Positions 59,167 through 64,000 of a DNA stretch of 64,000 nt are shown here, piece after piece. The position numbers were made by a program, and so were the translations under genes. A model generated the notes under the pieces. That model did not search any database. It was not told the DNA's origin and worked only from the letters and a program-made list of their open reading frames with translations. How positions within the stretch are numbered: the stretch's first letter is position 1; each line of letters opens with the position of its first letter. This DNA is from an uncultured Christensenellaceae bacterium (GTDB taxonomy: Bacteria; Bacillota; Clostridia; Christensenellales; Pumilibacteraceae), in NCBI GenBank assembly GCA_910587595.1, contig CAJULQ010000003.1:152830-216829 (forward strand), in the 5' to 3' direction.

Positions 59167-61071
59167 ATGAAAAAAGAACAGAACAAAAACACCCTCACGG
59201 GTAAGATAGACGCCAGCAGCAAAGGCTTTGGCTTTTTGGTGCGCGACGACGGCGGCGAGGACTTGTTTATTCCCGCGCGGGACATGAACACGGCTCTCGG
59301 CGGCGACCGCGTTGTGTGCGTGCGCACGGGGCGCAACCGCGGCGCGGGCGAGGCGCGCGTGGTGGAGATCACCGAGCGAGCCAACAAAAACGTGGTGGGC
59401 GTGTATCGCAGAGAGGGCGGCGCGGGCGTGGTAACGCCCGACAATGCCCGTTTGGGCAGCGACATTTATATTAAGAACGACGGCAAGAACGGCGCGCGCG
59501 ACGGGCAAAAAGTGGTGGCCGAGATTGTGGCGTACGTGCAAGGGAGGCGTCCCGAAGGCGTGGTGGCCGAGGTGCTCGGGTATCCCGACGATACGGGCGT
59601 AGACGTTTTATCCATTATCAGATCGTGCGATCTGCACGAGGCTTTCCCGCGCGGCGTGACCGAAGAGTGCGCCGTGGTGCCCGAATTCGTGCCCGCGCAA
59701 AAAACGGCGGGGCGCAAAGACTACCGCGACGAATGCATCGTAACGATAGACGGCGACGATTCGCGCGACTTCGACGACGCGGTAACGGTGCGTCGCACCG
59801 ACGACGGCGGCTTTCGGCTGGGCGTGCACATAGCCGACGTGGCGGAATACGTGCGCCACGGCACCAAGCTGGACAAAGAGGCGTATGCGCGCGGCACGAG
59901 CGTGTATTTTCCCGATCGCGTGTTGCCCATGTTGCCCGAAAAGCTGAGTAACGGCATTTGCTCGCTCAACGAAGGCGAGGACAGACTCACGCTGTCGGTG
60001 ATCATGTATATCGATAATTTGGGCAATATCGTGCGGCACAAGATACGCGAGGGCGTTATTCGTTCGGCCGCCCGTTTAACGTATTCCAACGTGGCCAAGA
60101 TCTTGGAGGGCGATGAAACGTTGCGCGCCCGCTACGCCGCGATCGTGCCCATGCTCGAAGACATGAAAGTGTTGGCGGCTTTACTGCGCAACAAGCGCAC
60201 GGCGCGCGGCAATATAGAATTCGATATACCCGAATGCAAGGTGGTCGTGGACGAAAACGGACACACGGTGGACGTGGTGAAATACGAGCAACTTATTTCG
60301 CACAAGATCATCGAAGAGTTTATGCTGGCGTGCAACGAAACGGTGGCCGAGCGGTTCGTGCGCGAAAAGGCGCCTTTTGTGTTCCGCGCGCACGCCGCGC
60401 CGCCCGCCGAAAAGGTGCAAACGTTTATGGGCTTTATTTCGGCGTTGGGGCTTTCGTACCGCGGCAACGTAAACGCGCCGCAGAGCGTGGACTTTGCCCG
60501 CTTTTTGGCGTCGCTCGACGGGTCGGTGGCGGGCGTTGTCAACCGCGTGGCGCTGCGCAGTATGAGCAAGGCGGCGTATGAGCCCAAAAACGCGGGGCAC
60601 TTCGGTTTGGCCGCGCCCTATTACTGTCACTTCACGTCGCCCATTCGGCGGTATCCCGATCTGATGATCCACCGCATCATAAAAGACTATTTGCACAACG
60701 GCGACAAGGCGTTCAAAAAATACGCAAACGTTGTGGCCGAAGTGAGCAAGCACTGTTCGGAGCGCGAAAAATCGGCAGAGGCGGCCGAACGCAAAGTGGA
60801 CGATCTGAAAAAGGCCGATTATATGCGCGACAAGATCGGCGCGCAATACGACGGCGTTATATCGGGCGTTACCGAGTGGGGCGTTTTCGTGGAACTTTCA
60901 AACACTGTGGAGGGATTGGTGCGCACCGAAAATTTGCCGGGGGACGGGTATGTGTTCAACGCCGATTTGTTCCGATTGGACAGCCCGCGCCACACGTTCA
61001 AGTTGGGCGACGCGGTGCGCATACAAGTGGCCGGCGTGTCGGGCGACAGAGTGTCGTTTACTTTGGCGTAA
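59167..61071 (+). CDS. rnr: Ribonuclease R
   Basis: 634 residues from ATG 59,167 (AGGAGAG). N-terminal cold-shock domains (TGKIDASSKGFGFLV), RNB catalytic domain with DGDDSRDFDDAVTV and HFTSPIRRYPDLMIHR, and C-terminal S1 domain (YDGVISGVTEWGVFVEL). A 3'-5' processive exoribonuclease. Somewhat shorter than Bacillus RNase R. The usual secG-rnr order is kept, but smpB, often next, is not here. Confidence 0.95.
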   Translation: MKKEQNKNTLTGKIDASSKGFGFLVRDDGGEDLFIPARDMNTALGGDRVVCVRTGRNRGAGEARVVEITERANKNVVGVYRREGGAGVVTPDNARLGSDIYIKNDGKNGARDGQKVVAEIVAYVQGRRPEGVVAEVLGYPDDTGVDVLSIIRSCDLHEAFPRGVTEECAVVPEFVPAQKTAGRKDYRDECIVTIDGDDSRDFDDAVTVRRTDDGGFRLGVHIADVAEYVRHGTKLDKEAYARGTSVYFPDRVLPMLPEKLSNGICSLNEGEDRLTLSVIMYIDNLGNIVRHKIREGVIRSAARLTYSNVAKILEGDETLRARYAAIVPMLEDMKVLAALLRNKRTARGNIEFDIPECKVVVDENGHTVDVVKYEQLISHKIIEEFMLACNETVAERFVREKAPFVFRAHAAPPAEKVQTFMGFISALGLSYRGNVNAPQSVDFARFLASLDGSVAGVVNRVALRSMSKAAYEPKNAGHFGLAAPYYCHFTSPIRRYPDLMIHRIIKDYLHNGDKAFKKYANVVAEVSKHCSEREKSAEAAERKVDDLKKADYMRDKIGAQYDGVISGVTEWGVFVELSNTVEGLVRTENLPGDGYVFNADLFRLDSPRHTFKLGDAVRIQVAGVSGDRVSFTLA

Positions 61072-61143
61072 AAATTTTTTTGCATAAAATATGGAAAAGG
61101 GAATCATACTAACCGTACCAAATAAAAAGGACGGTGTATTTGT

Positions 61144-61530
61144 ATGATGAAAGCTATTGGAACCATTGCGGTCACGTTGGCGGCGCTGTTGCCCGCCGCC
61201 GGTATGAAAGAGAAGATCAAACAGCCGTTGGCCGACAAGGCGGATAAAGCGGCCGTACGCGTGTTGCCGCACAAGTCGGCGCCCGTAGACGGCGACTATA
61301 CCGTGGACGGCGAGATGAACGTGTCGGCCGACGAGCACTACAAACAGCTCAAAGCCGCGCTCGACGAACGGTTTGCCTATATGTTCGAGCTGAAAGCCGC
61401 TTTGGAAAACGCGCAAGGCATTATGAGCGCCAAATGGGAAGAATACTACGCCATGCACGAAAAATACAACCGCGAACTCAAAAAGATCGTGAGCGCGTGG
61501 GTAACGGAGCAAAACTATTCGGAAAAGTAA
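61144..61530 (+). CDS. Unknown protein of 128 residues
   Basis: A hydrophobic N-terminus (GTIAVTLAALLPAAG) could be a signal or anchor. The rest is charged and helical (HYKQLKAALDERFAYMFELK) and may form a coiled coil. No family recognised. Two ATG codons in a row at 61,144. GGACGG is a weak ribosome site. Confidence 0.65.
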   Translation: MMKAIGTIAVTLAALLPAAGMKEKIKQPLADKADKAAVRVLPHKSAPVDGDYTVDGEMNVSADEHYKQLKAALDERFAYMFELKAALENAQGIMSAKWEEYYAMHEKYNRELKKIVSAWVTEQNYSEK

Positions 61531-61551
61531 GGCCTTTCGGCCAAAGAGAAC

Positions 61552-61589
61552 AAAGACGGGACGCAAACGCTTGCGCGCCGTCTTTTTTT
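61552..61589 (+). terminator. Terminator before ychF
   Basis: AAAGACGG pairs with CCGTCTTT, with an inner imperfect GCGC stem, then T-run. Confidence 0.75.
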
Positions 61590-61637
61590 GCGGCGCGAGG
61601 CGCGGGCAAATCCATCGGGAAAAGGCGCGAAAACCAT

Positions 61638-61666
61638 TTGCCTATTTTTGCAAATTGTTGTATACT
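61638..61666 (+). promoter_or_regulatory. ychF promoter
   Basis: TTGCCT (61,638-61,643), 17 bp, TATACT (61,661-61,666). Confidence 0.7.
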
Positions 61667-61699
61667 GAAATGCGATCACACACAAAAGGAATGGTATAG

Positions 61700-62788
61700 A
61701 TGAAACTTGGAGTGGTAGGGTTGCCCAACGTGGGCAAAAGCACGCTGTTTAACGCCATCACCAAAGCGGGGGCGGAATGCGCCAACTATCCGTTTTGCAC
61801 CATAGAGCCAAACGTGGGCGTGGTGCCCGTGCCCGACGCGCGGCTTGGCGTGTTGGCCGAGATGTATAACACCAAAAAGGTGACGCCCGCCGTTTTGGAG
61901 TTTGTGGACATTGCGGGGCTTGTAAAGGGCGCGTCGAAAGGCGAGGGGCTTGGCAACAAGTTTTTGTCGCACATACGCGAGGTGGACGCGGTGGTGCACG
62001 TGGTGCGCTGTTTCGGCGGCAGCAACGTGATACACGTGGACGGCACCGTGGACCCCGTGCGCGACATAGAAACCATTAACTTGGAACTCATTTTAAGCGA
62101 CCTCGAAACGGTGAGCAAGCGGCTCGAAAAGGCCGAGAAATACCTTAAATGCGGCGAGAAGAAGTATGCCGACGAAAGCGCGCTGTTAAAAAAGATAAAG
62201 GCGGCGTTGGAGGCGGGCAAAACGGCGCGCACGCTTTCGTTTACCGACGAGGAAAAAGAACTTCTTAAAGATTTCTTTTTGTTGACAACCAAACCCGTGA
62301 TATACTGCGCCAATATCGGGGAGGCGGATATAGGCAAACCCAACGCCTATGTGGATAAGGTGCGCGCGTTTGCGGCGGGCGAGGGCGCGCAAACGGTGGA
62401 AATTTGCGCCAAGGCGGAGGAGGACCTCTCTACGCTGGACGACGCCGACCGCGAAGAACTTTCGCGCGATTTGGGGCTTACCGAATCGGGGCTTAGCCGC
62501 GTGATCAAGGCGGGGTATGCGCTACTCGGGCTTATCAGCTATTTGACGGCGGGCGAAAAAGAGGTGCGCGCTTGGACGATCGAGCAAGGCACCAAAGCGC
62601 CGCAAGCGGCGGGCAAGATACACACCGATTTCGAAAAGGGATTTATCCGCGCCGAGATCGTATCGTACGACGATTTAGTAACTTTGGGCGGCTTTACCCA
62701 AGCCAAGGAAAAGGGCAAGGTGCGCAGCGAGGGCAAGGAATACGTGATGAAAGACGGCGACGTGGTGTTGTTCCGTTTTAACGTGTAA
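61700..62788 (+). CDS. ychF: Obg-like ATPase YchF/EngD
   Basis: 362 residues. G1 GLPNVGKSTLFN, switch YPFCTIEPNVG, G3 DIAGLVKGASKGEGLGN, the altered G4 region (YCANIGEAD) that favours ATP over GTP, and a C-terminal TGS domain (VRAWTIEQGTKAPQAAG). Binds ribosomes and is linked to stress responses. AAGGAA ribosome site. Confidence 0.96.
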   Translation: MKLGVVGLPNVGKSTLFNAITKAGAECANYPFCTIEPNVGVVPVPDARLGVLAEMYNTKKVTPAVLEFVDIAGLVKGASKGEGLGNKFLSHIREVDAVVHVVRCFGGSNVIHVDGTVDPVRDIETINLELILSDLETVSKRLEKAEKYLKCGEKKYADESALLKKIKAALEAGKTARTLSFTDEEKELLKDFFLLTTKPVIYCANIGEADIGKPNAYVDKVRAFAAGEGAQTVEICAKAEEDLSTLDDADREELSRDLGLTESGLSRVIKAGYALLGLISYLTAGEKEVRAWTIEQGTKAPQAAGKIHTDFEKGFIRAEIVSYDDLVTLGGFTQAKEKGKVRSEGKEYVMKDGDVVLFRFNV

Positions 62789-62804
62789 GAAAAAGGGATA
62801 GCGT

Positions 62805-64000
62805 ATGGATTACAAACAACTGATAGCCAAAACCGTTCGCATCGAGGGTGTGAGCGAACAAGAGATATACGCGGCCGTCGGCGTGCCGCCGCGGCGGGAA
62901 AACGGCGAGTTTTGTCTGCCGTGTTTCAAGTTTTCCAAGGCGTTGCGCCTTTCGCCCGCGGCCATTGCCGACAAGCTCAAGGCGGAGATCGTTTTGCCGC
63001 CCGAAATAGCGAGCGCGGAGAGTGTGGCGGGGTATCTCAATTTTAAGTTGGACCGCGCCAAGTTGGCCGAGCGCACGCTGTGCGAGATCGCGGCCAAAGG
63101 CGAAACGTTTGCGCCGCATGCCTCTAACGGCAAAACGGTGTGCCTCGATTATTCGTCGGTGAACATTGCCAAGCCTTTTCATATCGGGCACTTGCTCACC
63201 ACGGCCATCGGCGGGTCGCTGTATCGCATTTTCGGGTATTTGGGCTATCGCGCGGTGGGCATAAACCACCTCGGCGATTGGGGCACGCAGTTCGGCAAGT
63301 TGGTGTCGGCTTACAAGCGTTGGGGCAACGAGCAAGACGTGGCGGCGCGCGGCGTGACGGCGCTCAACGAACTGTATGTGCGCTTTCACAAAGAGGCCGA
63401 AACAAACCCCGCGCTCGAGGACGAGGGGCGGCACTATTTTAAGCTGATCGAAGAGGGCGACGCGCCCACGGTGCGCTTGTTCGAATGGTTCAAACAGCTC
63501 ACGCTCGAAGAGGTGCAAAAGGTATACGAGCGGCTGGGCATCGTTTTCGATTCGTATGCGGGCGAAAGTTTTTACAACGACAAAATGCAACCCGTGATCG
63601 ACGAGTTGGCGCAAAAAGGATTGCTCACGGAGAGCGAGGGGGCGCGCGTGGTGGATCTGTCGGACAGCGACATGCCGCCGTGCCTAATTTTGAAAAAGGA
63701 CGGCGCCACGCTGTATGCCACGCGCGACTTGGCGGCGGCGCAATATCGCCACGACACCTACGCGTTCGACAAAAACTTATATGTGGTGGCGTATCAGCAA
63801 AATCTGCATTTTCGGCAAGTGTTCAAGGTGCTGGAAAAGATGGGGCGGCCGTGGGCGAAAGACTGCGTGCACGTGCCGTTCGGCATGGTGAGTTTGGAGG
63901 GCGGCGCGGCGCTTTCCACCCGCAAAGGCAACGTGGTTTGGCTCAAAGACGTGCTCGCTACGGCGGTGGAAAAAGCGGGCAAGATCATTGCCGAAAAGAA
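62805..64000 (+). CDS. argS: Arginyl-tRNA synthetase (5' part)
   Basis: The frame is open from ATG 62,805 to the window edge, giving 398 residues. N-terminal tRNA-binding domain, then the class I HIGH-type motif AKPFHIGHLLTT, INHLGDWGTQFGKL and the AYQQNLHFRQVFKVL region near the edge. The KMSKS-type loop follows after GGAALSTRKGNVVW. It charges tRNA-Arg. 17 nt after ychF with a weak AAGGGATAG site; the two are probably cotranscribed. The end is outside the window. Confidence 0.94.
   Translation, partial: MDYKQLIAKTVRIEGVSEQEIYAAVGVPPRRENGEFCLPCFKFSKALRLSPAAIADKLKAEIVLPPEIASAESVAGYLNFKLDRAKLAERTLCEIAAKGETFAPHASNGKTVCLDYSSVNIAKPFHIGHLLTTAIGGSLYRIFGYLGYRAVGINHLGDWGTQFGKLVSAYKRWGNEQDVAARGVTALNELYVRFHKEAETNPALEDEGRHYFKLIEEGDAPTVRLFEWFKQLTLEEVQKVYERLGIVFDSYAGESFYNDKMQPVIDELAQKGLLTESEGARVVDLSDSDMPPCLILKKDGATLYATRDLAAAQYRHDTYAFDKNLYVVAYQQNLHFRQVFKVLEKMGRPWAKDCVHVPFGMVSLEGGAALSTRKGNVVWLKDVLATAVEKAGKIIAEK

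Overview
The window looks like chromosome of a spore-forming, anaerobic member of the Clostridia, probably an uncultured gut bacterium. The host genes are GC-rich, with GCG/GGC-heavy codons. Sporulation genes (SpoVT, a SpoIIQ/LytM-type M23 protein), pyruvate:ferredoxin oxidoreductase, the DnaD/DnaI loading system and a bacterial-microcompartment (BMC) locus all fit this. Genus cannot be set from the sequence alone.

Layout. 1-4,054: the end of a BMC operon (EutN-type vertex protein, PduS-like flavin/Fe-S protein, PduT-like shell protein, DeoR regulator), followed by a ParA-type ATPase and a small basic protein. 4.1-10.1 kb: amylomaltase MalQ, then a 1,470-residue membrane-anchored M60-like (mucin-peptidase family) surface protein. 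10.4-11.65 kb: a cobalamin riboswitch driving a DUF4430 lipoprotein and an ECF-type S component. 11.7-29.4 kb: a visibly AT-rich mobile island. 29.5-64 kb: GC-rich core genes (trpB2-type, nifJ, gdhA, DUF975, dnaI/dnaD, sbcDC, ACT/UPF0210 pair, pepF, typA, dnaB, spoIIQ-like, leuA, guaA, spoVT, UPF0173, secG, rnr, ychF, and argS cut by the window edge).

The island is nested. A resident mobilizable element carried an XRE regulator, a serine recombinase of about 493 residues, a MobV relaxase and small membrane proteins. A second element of about 9.1 kb (13,931-23,044) sits inside the resident recombinase gene and splits it at a GAAGG core. The inserted element has its own large serine recombinase, a TnpW-like protein, a MobV relaxase and a four-gene cargo operon (18,041-22,918). 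The cargo encodes an unknown 120-residue protein, a PD-(D/E)XK-type protein, an RNase J-like beta-CASP nuclease fused to a DnaE-derived polymerase domain whose three catalytic aspartates are replaced, and a DnaQ-like protein with an eroded third exonuclease motif. This cargo is the strongest candidate here for an undescribed system.

The two relaxase genes share an unusual front end: a long structured leader with compensatory changes, a six-codon leader ORF (MTIRPP or MTFRPP then stop), a MobV-like oriT inverted repeat, and an ATA triplet where the start codon should be, each exactly 9 nt after AGGAGG. Other regulatory points are apparent leaderless mRNAs (leuA, a DUF1934 gene, the cargo operon), homopolymer tracts that could cause phase variation (C8 in the M60-like gene, G9 in a promoter spacer), a repeated 14-bp motif beside two double-XRE regulators, and dispersed palindromic repeats.
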